Assembly (NCBI GenBank): GCA_023701075.1
Contig: JAMPXQ010000088.1
Location: forward strand, 1 to 6,003
Direction of reading: 5' to 3'
Source of the DNA: Candidatus Woesearchaeota archaeon
GTDB taxonomy: Archaea > Nanobdellota > Nanobdellia > Woesearchaeales > GW2011-AR15
Length of the DNA stretch: 6,003 nucleotides
Below, piece by piece: positions 1-4,687 of the stretch (the first letter of the stretch is position 1; each line of letters starts with the position of its first letter). A program made the translations under genes and the position numbers. The notes below the pieces were generated by a model that saw only the letters and a list, made by a program, of their open reading frames with translations, did not search any database and was not told the origin of the DNA.

Positions 1-433
1 ATATCTTTGCTCCTTGCGGGAGAGAGAGGAGCATGTTCAGTTTTATGACTGGATTATTGAACAGGAAAGTTGTAGTGAATAGGTTGGCATTCTCGTTGAC
101 GAAGATGAACCCGTCTGAAAGATATTCCAATTTGAGTGCAACTGTAGGCCTAAGGAGGCTGATGTTCAGCCCATAGCTGTTCTCTTCATCAATAACAGTA
201 TAATTGAGATGATTCTCCCCATCGCTGATGACGACACCTGTTGCATTATGGTCAAACCCATAGTAGATGCTGCTATTCATCACGCGATTGAATGTAAGGT
301 TCAGGCTAGTGTAGACTGAATTGTTCTGGAAGATCTCATAATATGCATCTATCTTATAGATAGGCAGATCATCAGCTGCAAGGACAGCGGGCAAGATAAG
401 GATTAGGAACGTGAGCAGCAGATATTTGTTCAT
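1..433 (-). CDS. Secreted or membrane-anchored protein, C-terminally cut by the window edge
   Basis: The minus-strand frame opens with ATG at 433 and stays open for 144 codons to the left edge, so this is the N-terminal part of a longer protein. Residues 1-20 form a clear Sec signal peptide: Asn-Lys, a Leu/Ile-rich core (about 5-15) and PAVLAA before Asp21. The exported part reads as beta-rich sequence and is rich in Asn. It has six N-X-S/T sequons between residues 37 and 92 (Asn37, 45, 53, 63, 77, 90), which suits a glycosylated archaeal surface protein. I do not recognise the family. Archaeal proteins with this beginning often continue into a transmembrane helix and a cytoplasmic domain, but that part lies outside the window. 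The start is supported by a TATA-like box centred about 26 nt upstream. It lies 37 nt downstream of rlmH on the same strand. Confidence 0.8.
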   Translation of the reverse strand, partial: MNKYLLLTFLILILPAVLAADDLPIYKIDAYYEIFQNNSVYTSLNLTFNRVMNSSIYYGFDHNATGVVISDGENHLNYTVIDEENSYGLNISLLRPTVALKLEYLSDGFIFVNENANLFTTTFLFNNPVIKLNMLLSLPQGAKI

Positions 434-454
434 AACTCAGTATAGGCAGAAGGG

Positions 455-462
455 TATAAAAA
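455..462 (-). promoter_or_regulatory. TATA-like box for the secreted protein gene
   Basis: On the minus strand this reads TTTTTATA, centred about 25.5 nt before the ATG at 433. That spacing would start transcription at or next to the start codon, giving a leaderless mRNA. No Shine-Dalgarno-like sequence precedes the ATG. The T5 run is also the only oligo-T just downstream of rlmH, so it may end that transcript. Identified by position and consensus only. Confidence 0.55.
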
Positions 463-470
463 TTTTCGCT

Positions 471-893
471 TTAAGTTTTATGGTATTTTTTCCCATCATT
501 TATGGATATTGCCCTATATACCTGCTCAATAAGGAACAGTCTTGCCATCTCATGCGTGAATGTCATCCTTGAGAGCGAGAATAATACATCTGCTTTTTTC
601 TTCACTTCATCAGAGAGTCCGAAAGGACCGCCGATGACAAATACAATCTCTTTCTCGATCTTCTTCAGTTTTTGCGCGAATTCGATAGATGAAAACTCTC
701 TGCCTTCCTCGCTTAGGACAAAGACATGCTTATCCTTTATCTTCTCAAGCGTCTCTATTATCTTTTCGCCTTCTTTCATTGGATCAGAGTCCTTGATTTC
801 AATGAACGTAGTCCTATCTATCCTCTTAGAGTACTCATCAATGAGAGAGATTATATTCTTGTCCTTTATCTTTCCGACGCAGATTATCTTCAT
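471..893 (-). CDS. rlmH: 23S rRNA (pseudouridine1915-N3)-methyltransferase RlmH, SPOUT family
   Basis: This 140-residue protein is a full-length RlmH/YbeA (COG1576) member; bacterial versions are about 155 residues. RlmH uses S-adenosylmethionine to methylate N3 of the pseudouridine in helix 69 of large-subunit rRNA, acting on assembled ribosomes as a SPOUT-fold homodimer with a C-terminal trefoil knot. Visible family signatures are the Gly-rich FVIGGPFGLSDEV at 85-97, then the SLSRMTFTHEMAR stretch at 107-118, EQVYRA at 123-128, and the terminal GKKYHK that nearly ends the protein as in other members. The N-terminal MKIICVGKIKD is also typical. The usual LD-x-x-G loop appears as LSEEG at 60-64. 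The start is fixed by this N-terminus and by a TATA-like box about 26.5 nt upstream. The family is mainly bacterial and patchy in archaea, so horizontal acquisition is possible. Confidence 0.95.
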   Translation of the reverse strand: MKIICVGKIKDKNIISLIDEYSKRIDRTTFIEIKDSDPMKEGEKIIETLEKIKDKHVFVLSEEGREFSSIEFAQKLKKIEKEIVFVIGGPFGLSDEVKKKADVLFSLSRMTFTHEMARLFLIEQVYRAISINDGKKYHKT

Positions 894-915
894 ATCAGCT
901 GGTTTATTTCTATCA

Positions 916-923
916 GATAAAAA
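916..923 (-). promoter_or_regulatory. TATA-like box for rlmH
   Basis: The minus strand reads TTTTTATC, centred 26.5 nt before the rlmH ATG at 893, which predicts a leaderless transcript. It begins one base after the ykuD-domain gene's stop codon (927-925), so its T5 run may also serve as that gene's oligo-T termination signal. Confidence 0.5.
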
Positions 924-924
924 C

Positions 925-1920
925 TTACTGGTCCGGGAAATAATCTAGCATATCTGAAAGCTGATCAACAACAAGCACAGGATCCCCTACATTCGCCCAG
1001 TCGTAGACAATCTTAGCCTGACCCGGAAGTAGATTTATGCAGCCGTGGCTTCCAGGTGACCCAAGAAGATATTCTTTTCCAAGCAGCCAAGGTGCACCAT
1101 GGATGGCATAGCTCTCGTAGAAATACATGGTCCAAGGCACATCTTCAATATAATATTCATAACCCTCTCCTAAAGCGTAGCCATTCATGTCAGTCTTGTC
1201 ATATTTTATATAGATCTGGTATACATCTCCAAGCGGTGTTATAGGTGTCTCGTATCCATACATCCCGCTCCTGATGAAATAATTGAACTTCAGTTCCCCA
1301 TCTTCAAATGCATAGAGCATCTGTTCATCCAGGGAAATGACAATCAATTTGTCTAGCGGAATCTCTCCATCCACATTCACATCTATAAAGAGCTCAGGAT
1401 AAAGATACTTTGTCTGGCCTTCGTGATCGATATATCTTATCAGCCATATGCTCTTATAATCACCTGCAAAAAAAGGGGCTGTAGATGATACAGAATATTC
1501 TTTTGTCTCATCTAGATCCAGGCTAGTCATATCGCTAGACTCACCTTTCATCCTCTGCCCGCCTATGTAGACAAGCTGGGAATTTTCAATCTTGCACGTG
1601 CCGACATTTTTTAGTTTCCATGACCTCACAAATTCAGTCACGGGAGCAAGAGGACCATATTCATGTGCATTCTCATCAACCAGCATTATCTTATAGTCGC
1701 AGCCGCTCCGTTCCAATAGATCTTCAATAGTGCCATCATCAACGCTATGGTTCGTATGCATGCTGACTTTCCTCCTGATACCTTCTTCCTGTTGCATGGC
1801 AAGAGGTGGAAGTGCAAGTTTCTTTGGAGGATTGAAGATAGGGCTCACAGCTGCGGCGCTTGCTGCTATAGCTAAGGCGCACGTGAAATTAAGCAGTAGC
1901 TGATAATATTTCCCCCACAT
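925..1920 (-). CDS. Secreted L,D-transpeptidase (YkuD domain) with N-terminal NBR1-like Ig domain
   Basis: This 331-residue protein starts with a hydrophobic, Ala-rich export signal (about residues 7-25). Residues about 93-183 resemble the NBR1-type Ig-like domain: VRSWKLKNVGT at 98-108 and the APFFAGDYKSIWL strand pair at 148-160. Residues about 190-318 are a YkuD domain. It contains the TPITPLGDV loop (225-233), His274 in AIHGAP, and SHGCIN at 291-296 with the expected nucleophile Cys294; His274 and Ser291 are 16 residues apart, fitting the HX14-17(S/T)HGCXN signature. YkuD enzymes make 3-3 crosslinks in bacterial peptidoglycan or attach proteins to it, outside the membrane. The catalytic motif is complete, so the enzyme is probably active. 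Archaea lack murein, so its substrate is unclear: a bacterial partner's wall, another peptide polymer, or retained cargo from transfer. The start at 1920 is supported by the signal peptide and a TATA-like box about 27.5 nt upstream. Confidence 0.93.
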   Translation of the reverse strand: MWGKYYQLLLNFTCALAIAASAAAVSPIFNPPKKLALPPLAMQQEEGIRRKVSMHTNHSVDDGTIEDLLERSGCDYKIMLVDENAHEYGPLAPVTEFVRSWKLKNVGTCKIENSQLVYIGGQRMKGESSDMTSLDLDETKEYSVSSTAPFFAGDYKSIWLIRYIDHEGQTKYLYPELFIDVNVDGEIPLDKLIVISLDEQMLYAFEDGELKFNYFIRSGMYGYETPITPLGDVYQIYIKYDKTDMNGYALGEGYEYYIEDVPWTMYFYESYAIHGAPWLLGKEYLLGSPGSHGCINLLPGQAKIVYDWANVGDPVLVVDQLSDMLDYFPDQ

Positions 1921-1943
1921 GAAGTTAAGAGAAGAACAAAATG

Positions 1944-1951
1944 GTTAAAAA
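1944..1951 (-). promoter_or_regulatory. TATA-like box for the YkuD-domain gene
   Basis: The minus strand reads TTTTTAAC, centred about 27.5 nt before the ATG at 1920. It is a weaker match to an archaeal TATA box than the others but has the same spacing. No Shine-Dalgarno-like sequence is seen, so a leaderless mRNA is likely. The T5 run lies 23 nt beyond the stop of the upstream 305-residue gene and may end that transcript. Confidence 0.4.
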
Positions 1952-1973
1952 GATAGCCTTTAATGCAAGAATC

Positions 1974-2891
1974 TTATTTAGCTTTGTTATGCAGGTAGAC
2001 CTTGATGTCATAATCTTCTGATAACTCCCATGGGTACTCAGTAAGATTGATATCAGCTGAATCTTTGCCAATCCTTTTTCTTTGGGTACCATCAAAAAAT
2101 GCTTTTGCAACATGCCTTGAGATGACAGTCCCATACATATTATAGCATCTCAATTCCAAGTCAAAATTGTCTTGGTCTTTTGTTGCTAAAGCCGTTCTGT
2201 TTGCATTATCCATGAGAGTTTCATAAGAAAGCGTGATGTATGAAGCTGCGTCCATCCCTGCTACTTTAGCTATAGGCGGATTCATCAATGGCAATGACAG
2301 GATAAGATTATCCTGAAGAGTCATATTCGGCATTTTTTCAAGCACATCAACTTTTGCAATGTTCTGGTTCGGGAATAGCAACACATCAAAATTATCAACA
2401 ACTTGGTTATATCTCCCGTATGCAGGAAGAAATGCATATTGATATATGGAACTATAGAACCTTAGAGATTTTTCAGTTGCAGTAGACCATGGGATCAAAG
2501 TAACAAAGCCGCCATGCCTAAGCTCTGAATGATAGATAAGTTTCCTTGGGTCTACTATCCCGCCAGGATCAAGAGTTGGCAAGACTGCCGTCCCAAAAGA
2601 CTCGAAATCTATTCTTACACCATTTTCCTGTGCCGATATGCCATACCTGAAGCTGGAATACCAGTTTTTTCCGATAACAAGAAGCGGATACATCTCCGGT
2701 TGGAACTGGTGGCCATCACCCTGCTCATGCCATGCCCGGATAGTTGGCTCTATCCTTTGTATGATCTCTGTTTCCAGCATGCCATGAGAATCACCAATGT
2801 CTCTAGGGTTTAGGAGTGCACCAATTTTCATAGGCAAGAAGAGTTTTTCGTTTATATATAAATAAGACATATCATTTTTTAACACAGTCAT
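1974..2891 (-). CDS. Hypothetical protein, about 305 residues, no recognised family
   Basis: A long uninterrupted minus-strand frame ends at TAA 1976-1974. I do not recognise the product. It has no signal peptide and no transmembrane segment, only one cysteine, and many aromatic residues, so a soluble globular protein is likely. The centre is beta-like and includes a Pro/Gly-rich segment (VLPTLDPGGIVDPRKL). The last ~80 residues (from about ITLSYETL) alternate polar and hydrophobic residues as a beta-sandwich might. Possible starts are GTG at 2900, ATG at 2891 and ATG at 2870. I chose 2891 because the palindromic TATA-like element at 2918-2927 would put the transcript start near 2896. GTG 2900 would add three residues. 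The gene diverges from the operon at 2975 across an 83-nt region and lies 53 nt upstream of the YkuD gene. Confidence 0.8.
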   Translation of the reverse strand: MTVLKNDMSYLYINEKLFLPMKIGALLNPRDIGDSHGMLETEIIQRIEPTIRAWHEQGDGHQFQPEMYPLLVIGKNWYSSFRYGISAQENGVRIDFESFGTAVLPTLDPGGIVDPRKLIYHSELRHGGFVTLIPWSTATEKSLRFYSSIYQYAFLPAYGRYNQVVDNFDVLLFPNQNIAKVDVLEKMPNMTLQDNLILSLPLMNPPIAKVAGMDAASYITLSYETLMDNANRTALATKDQDNFDLELRCYNMYGTVISRHVAKAFFDGTQRKRIGKDSADINLTEYPWELSEDYDIKVYLHNKAK

Positions 2892-2917
2892 TTTTTTCAC
2901 ATCGAACTTTAATTGTT

Positions 2918-2927
2918 ACTTATAAGT
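2918..2927 (-). promoter_or_regulatory. Palindromic TATA-like element in the divergent promoter region
   Basis: ACTTATAAGT is a perfect 10-bp palindrome in the 83-nt region between the divergent genes. On the minus strand its centre is about 31 nt before the ATG at 2891 (5-nt leader predicted) and 22 nt before the alternative GTG at 2900. It could be the TATA box for the minus-strand gene or a small operator; the sequence cannot separate these. Confidence 0.4.
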
Positions 2928-2944
2928 AGTAAAAAATAGAAAAA

Positions 2945-2952
2945 TTTATAAA
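2945..2952 (+). promoter_or_regulatory. TATA box for the divergent two-gene operon
   Basis: TTTATAAA is centred 26.5 nt before the ATG at 2975, which predicts a leaderless first cistron. The bases between the box and the ATG are A/T-rich with no Shine-Dalgarno-like motif. Confidence 0.6.
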
Positions 2953-2974
2953 GTAATCATACATATTAAATAAA

Positions 2975-3289
2975 ATGGGACTGGATTTAAGGCATTACAC
3001 CACACGGGTTACAGCTGGCATAATTGTCGCTACAGGCACAATAATTCCAGATGCGACCTACAGGACTTATTTAACTGATCTAGTTCTCTCTCCTGAAGAA
3101 GTTAGAGGCGGATTGATCTGGAGTCCATCTAATGCTGGAAAAGGTGATGCTTACGTAGTAATCAGTTTAGACGATTTGGCCTTGGAATATTTGCATCAGA
3201 AATCCAATTGTCATGACATGTATGTCTGGGGACCGATAGTAAACAATAAAAAAGGGTTTAAAATCCAAGGCTGGAGAAAAAATGGTTAA
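2975..3289 (+). CDS. Hypothetical protein, 104 residues, first gene of a two-gene operon
   Basis: This frame opens at ATG 2975 directly after a well-placed TATA box and ends at TAA 3289, overlapping the next gene by 8 nt. I do not recognise the family. A moderately hydrophobic, Thr/Ile-rich stretch at residues 11-25 is too polar for a confident membrane segment. The rest looks like a small alpha/beta domain: SPEEVRGGLIW at 39-49, AYVVISLDDLALEYL at 59-73, and an aromatic/Gly-rich end (YVWGP at 83-87, GFKIQGW at 94-100). Overlap with the downstream gene indicates co-transcription and probable translational coupling, so the two products may act together. Confidence that it is real rests on the promoter, the overlap and a coding-like composition. 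Confidence 0.72.
   Translation: MGLDLRHYTTRVTAGIIVATGTIIPDATYRTYLTDLVLSPEEVRGGLIWSPSNAGKGDAYVVISLDDLALEYLHQKSNCHDMYVWGPIVNNKKGFKIQGWRKNG
3273..3276 (+). promoter_or_regulatory. Shine-Dalgarno-like site for the second operon gene
   Basis: GGAG lies inside the end of the upstream reading frame, 5 nt before the ATG at 3282. It can pair with the CCUCC at the 3' end of archaeal 16S rRNA. The contrast with the leaderless first gene supports internal initiation at 3282. Confidence 0.55.
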
Positions 3290-3860
3290 ACATCATGATT
3301 GGGAAACAATTGAAAGACCTGGCCTGGCAGGCCGGAATAGAGATAGAAATATAGCCCTATATAATGGTAGATATGGTGATGGCAACTGGAGAATTATAAG
3401 GCTGCTTCCTGATCCTTCATATGTGAATGACATGTCTAAAGCAACTGTGCTTCCATGGGAAACATCTATAGCCTTTTATGAAGAGGCTTATTTTATTGAT
3501 TCAATTGTAAGAGAAAGCATATGGCTAAAGCTTTGCAGGCAAGCCAGTGATGTTTATGATAATGCAGTCTCAAATATCGCTTCTGGATTAGATTATGCAT
3601 TGCAGGAGACATCTGCTACTCACTTGCAGGATATAGCAATCCGTAATGTGATTCACAGACGAGGATGGGAATTCCAGGGACAAGAATTGATTCAGATTAG
3701 AAACCATAATGATTCTTGGGGAGCAAGATTAAGTCCTGGAGTTGTTCAGTTTCATATGCCACAATATATAATTCAGCCGGGACTCAAAGGTTGGTGGAAT
3801 CCATTTAGCATTGAAGATTTCTGGCAAAGCAATAAATATCTTCAAATTAAAAGAGAGTAA
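3282..3860 (+). CDS. Hypothetical protein, 192 residues, second gene of the operon
   Basis: The frame starts at ATG 3282 within the end of the preceding gene (shared ATGGTTAA) and stops at TAA 3860. I do not recognise the product. It has no signal peptide or membrane segment and is rich in Trp, Tyr, Asn and Arg. Residues about 68-125 look mostly helical (from AYFIDSIVRESIWLKLC through ASDVYDNAVSNIASGL to HLQDIAIRNVIHRRGW). The flanks look beta-like: GRYGDGNWRIIRLL at about 29-42 and VVQFHMPQYIIQPGLKGWW near 154-172. Nothing identifies a catalytic centre. The GGAG site 5 nt upstream and the 8-nt overlap support this start and coupling to the 104-residue protein. The gene ends 70 nt before a stray copy of the tRNA-Ile 3' end, so the operon may be accessory DNA brought to this tRNA locus; that is inference. 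Confidence 0.75.
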   Translation: MVKHHDWETIERPGLAGRNRDRNIALYNGRYGDGNWRIIRLLPDPSYVNDMSKATVLPWETSIAFYEEAYFIDSIVRESIWLKLCRQASDVYDNAVSNIASGLDYALQETSATHLQDIAIRNVIHRRGWEFQGQELIQIRNHNDSWGARLSPGVVQFHMPQYIIQPGLKGWWNPFSIEDFWQSNKYLQIKRE

Positions 3861-3863
3861 CAA

Positions 3864-3868
3864 TTTTT
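3864..3868 (+). terminator. Oligo-T run after the two-gene operon
   Basis: A T5 run begins 4 nt after the TAA at 3860. Archaeal RNA polymerase can terminate at short T tracts without a hairpin. A 5-bp stem (AAGGA/TCCTT, 3870-3884) follows the T run and does not precede it, so this is not a bacterial-style terminator. Confidence 0.35.
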
Positions 3869-3930
3869 AAAGGAAAAAGTCCTTCGATCCCTATGTCTCA
3901 ATGATGAAGTTTTATTCGCATCACTTGGTT

Positions 3931-3949
3931 AAGTGGGCCCGACCAGATT
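3931..3949 (-). repeat. 19-bp perfect duplicate of the tRNA-Ile 3' end
   Basis: The plus-strand sequence aagtgggcccgaccagatt is identical to 4030-4048, which covers the last 16 bases of tRNA-Ile (end of T-loop, 3' T-stem strand, 3' acceptor strand, discriminator A) plus the 3 bases beyond. The copy lies 99 nt downstream of the gene in the direction of tRNA transcription, in the same orientation. A stray 3' tRNA end is the usual mark left when an element integrates at a tRNA gene; a local duplication with decay is the alternative. Confidence 0.85.
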
Positions 3950-3954
3950 CTCAC

Positions 3955-3974
3955 ATAAGGGTTAACACCCTTAT
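3955..3974. repeat. Perfect 8-bp hairpin next to the tRNA-Ile 3'-end copy
   Basis: ATAAGGGT and ACCCTTAT are perfect inverted arms around a TAAC loop. The hairpin starts 5 nt past the duplicated tRNA-Ile end. A hairpin of the same dimensions occupies the matching place beside a tRNA-Phe 3'-end copy at 5712-5731. Function unknown. Confidence 0.7.
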
Positions 3975-4019
3975 CAACCTGTAAACCAGTTCTATCAAAC
4001 TAAAATCATGCAAAATAAG

Positions 4020-4027
4020 AAAAAAAA
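4020..4027 (-). terminator. T8 run downstream of tRNA-Ile
   Basis: On the minus strand an uninterrupted T8 run begins 5 nt after the discriminator base of tRNA-Ile. This is a typical factor-independent archaeal termination signal. Confidence 0.6.
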
Positions 4028-4032
4028 TAAAG

Positions 4033-4140
4033 TGGGCCCGACCAGATTTGAACTGGCGACCACCCGATTATCAGTCGGGCGCTCCATTGCCTCATGCTCG
4101 GGTACGACCCAAGCGGATGGCCGGGCTAAGCCACGGGCCC
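4033..4140 (-). tRNA. tRNA-Ile(GAU) with a 33-nt insertion in the D-arm
   Basis: The minus strand folds as a complete tRNA except for extra D-arm sequence. The acceptor GGGCCCG/CGGGCCC has 7 pairs and discriminator A73 at 4033. The D-stem is GCUU/GAGC (last pair U-G). The anticodon stem CCCGA/UCGGG encloses loop CUGAUAA with anticodon GAU (4072-4070). The variable loop is UGGUC, and the T-arm is GCCAG/CUGGU around UUCAAAU. No CCA is encoded; CTT follows A73. The whole gene is 108 nt, whereas removing the insert leaves a normal 75-nt tRNA. Between the D-loop (AGCCCGGCCA) and GAGC lies about 33 nt that does not belong to the mature form, so splicing or an unusual D-arm is needed. T8 follows the gene, and a TATA-like box lies about 50 nt upstream. 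Confidence 0.93.
4085..4117 (-). other. Probable noncanonical tRNA intron (D-arm, near position 21/22)
   Basis: This 33-nt insert separates A21 of a complete-looking D-loop from G22 of the D-stem, the placement that leaves a standard mature D-arm. It contains a 7-bp hairpin, GCTTGGG/CCCGAGC around TCGTA (4114-4096), extended outward by GCC/GGC across unpaired bases. Archaea are known to have tRNA introns outside position 37, excised at bulge-helix-bulge motifs. I could not fit a textbook 3-4-3 motif here, so the exact splice sites are uncertain by a few bases, and a retained D-arm extension is not excluded. Confidence 0.6.
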
Positions 4141-4183
4141 AATAAAACCAGCAGATTAGCTGATAATCTCTATCGAATTGGGG

Positions 4184-4194
4184 TTATATTTAAA
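4184..4194 (-). promoter_or_regulatory. TATA-like box upstream of tRNA-Ile
   Basis: The minus strand reads TTTAAATATAA, centred about 49 nt before G1 of the tRNA. Transcription would start near 4164, giving a 5' leader of about 23 nt for RNase P. The leader region holds a 6-bp inverted repeat (AGATTA/TAATCT, 4153-4169). The A/T-rich block is back to back with the plus-strand box at 4206. Confidence 0.4.
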
Positions 4195-4205
4195 AAAATT
4201 GCGAT

Positions 4206-4213
4206 AAATATAT
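4206..4213 (+). promoter_or_regulatory. TATA-like box for the DUF2721 gene
   Basis: AAATATAT is centred about 29.5 nt before the ATG at 4239, predicting a leader of only about 3-4 nt. An AGAGGT directly abuts the ATG with no spacing, too close to act as a normal Shine-Dalgarno site, so near-leaderless initiation is more likely. Confidence 0.5.
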
Positions 4214-4238
4214 GAAAGAGCATCCGTAACCTAGAGGT

Positions 4239-4649
4239 ATGAACCTCACAGAACTGACATCGATACTCCAGATATCTATAGTCCCGGTTGCCCTGATTTC
4301 AGGGACAGGCCTTCTCATACTCTCAATGACGAACCGTTTCGGAAGGATAACAGATAGGTTGAGGGAACTGGCAGGGAAAAGAAACAAGAAAGAACAGGTG
4401 GATATGCTCTATAGGCGTGCGAAAGTCATGCAGTACGCAATAATATTCTCCGGCCTGAGCGTCCTCTTCACTGCTGTGCTCATGATAATGAACTTCATGT
4501 TCTTCGTCCTAGGGATGAACAGGACAGTCATGACTATAATCCTATTCACTTTAGGCCTTTCTTCACTTATAGTGTCAATGGGATGCTTCATCTACGACCT
4601 CACATTGGCACTCAAAGCGATAGATATAGAACTAAACAACAATAAATAG
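4239..4649 (+). CDS. DUF2721 family three-helix membrane protein
   Basis: This 136-residue protein matches the DUF2721 pattern in order and length. A first membrane helix (about residues 10-30) runs into the family's hallmark segment, TNRFGRITDRLREL at 31-44. A charged cytoplasmic stretch rich in Lys/Arg follows (about 45-62), then two more helices (about 65-91 and 96-119) and a short polar tail. DUF2721 proteins are widespread small integral membrane proteins of unknown function in bacteria and archaea. The start at 4239 is supported by the intact first helix and a TATA-like box about 29 nt upstream. It diverges from tRNA-Ile and converges with the phosphoesterase gene, separated from it by 38 nt. 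It has no obvious functional partner here. Confidence 0.9.
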   Translation: MNLTELTSILQISIVPVALISGTGLLILSMTNRFGRITDRLRELAGKRNKKEQVDMLYRRAKVMQYAIIFSGLSVLFTAVLMIMNFMFFVLGMNRTVMTIILFTLGLSSLIVSMGCFIYDLTLALKAIDIELNNNK

Positions 4650-4687
4650 GCAAGGTTTGATGTCAAATAGAAGGAAGATTCGCACAG

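Noticed and set aside
502..948. 148-codon plus-strand frame opposite rlmH
   Set aside because: The reverse strand encodes a clear RlmH; the Ser/Phe-rich product is a typical antisense artefact.
1925..2134. 69-codon minus-strand open frame with a hydrophobic end
   Set aside because: Overlaps the 3' end of the 305-residue gene in another frame; composition is that of a shadow frame and there is no start signal.
3870..3884. AAGGA/TCCTT stem as a bacterial-type terminator for the operon
   Set aside because: The T run precedes the stem and none follows it; the stem is only 5 bp.
3901..3990. Possible box C/D guide RNA starting at ATGATGA (3901-3907)
   Set aside because: No CTGA box D or D' follows on the same strand at suitable distance, so the match is taken as chance.
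4085..4117. Textbook bulge-helix-bulge motif for the tRNA-Ile insert
   Set aside because: Tried several 3-nt bulge and 4-bp helix placements on both sides; none gave four pairs together with a mature D-arm carrying A21, so exact splice sites are not claimed.
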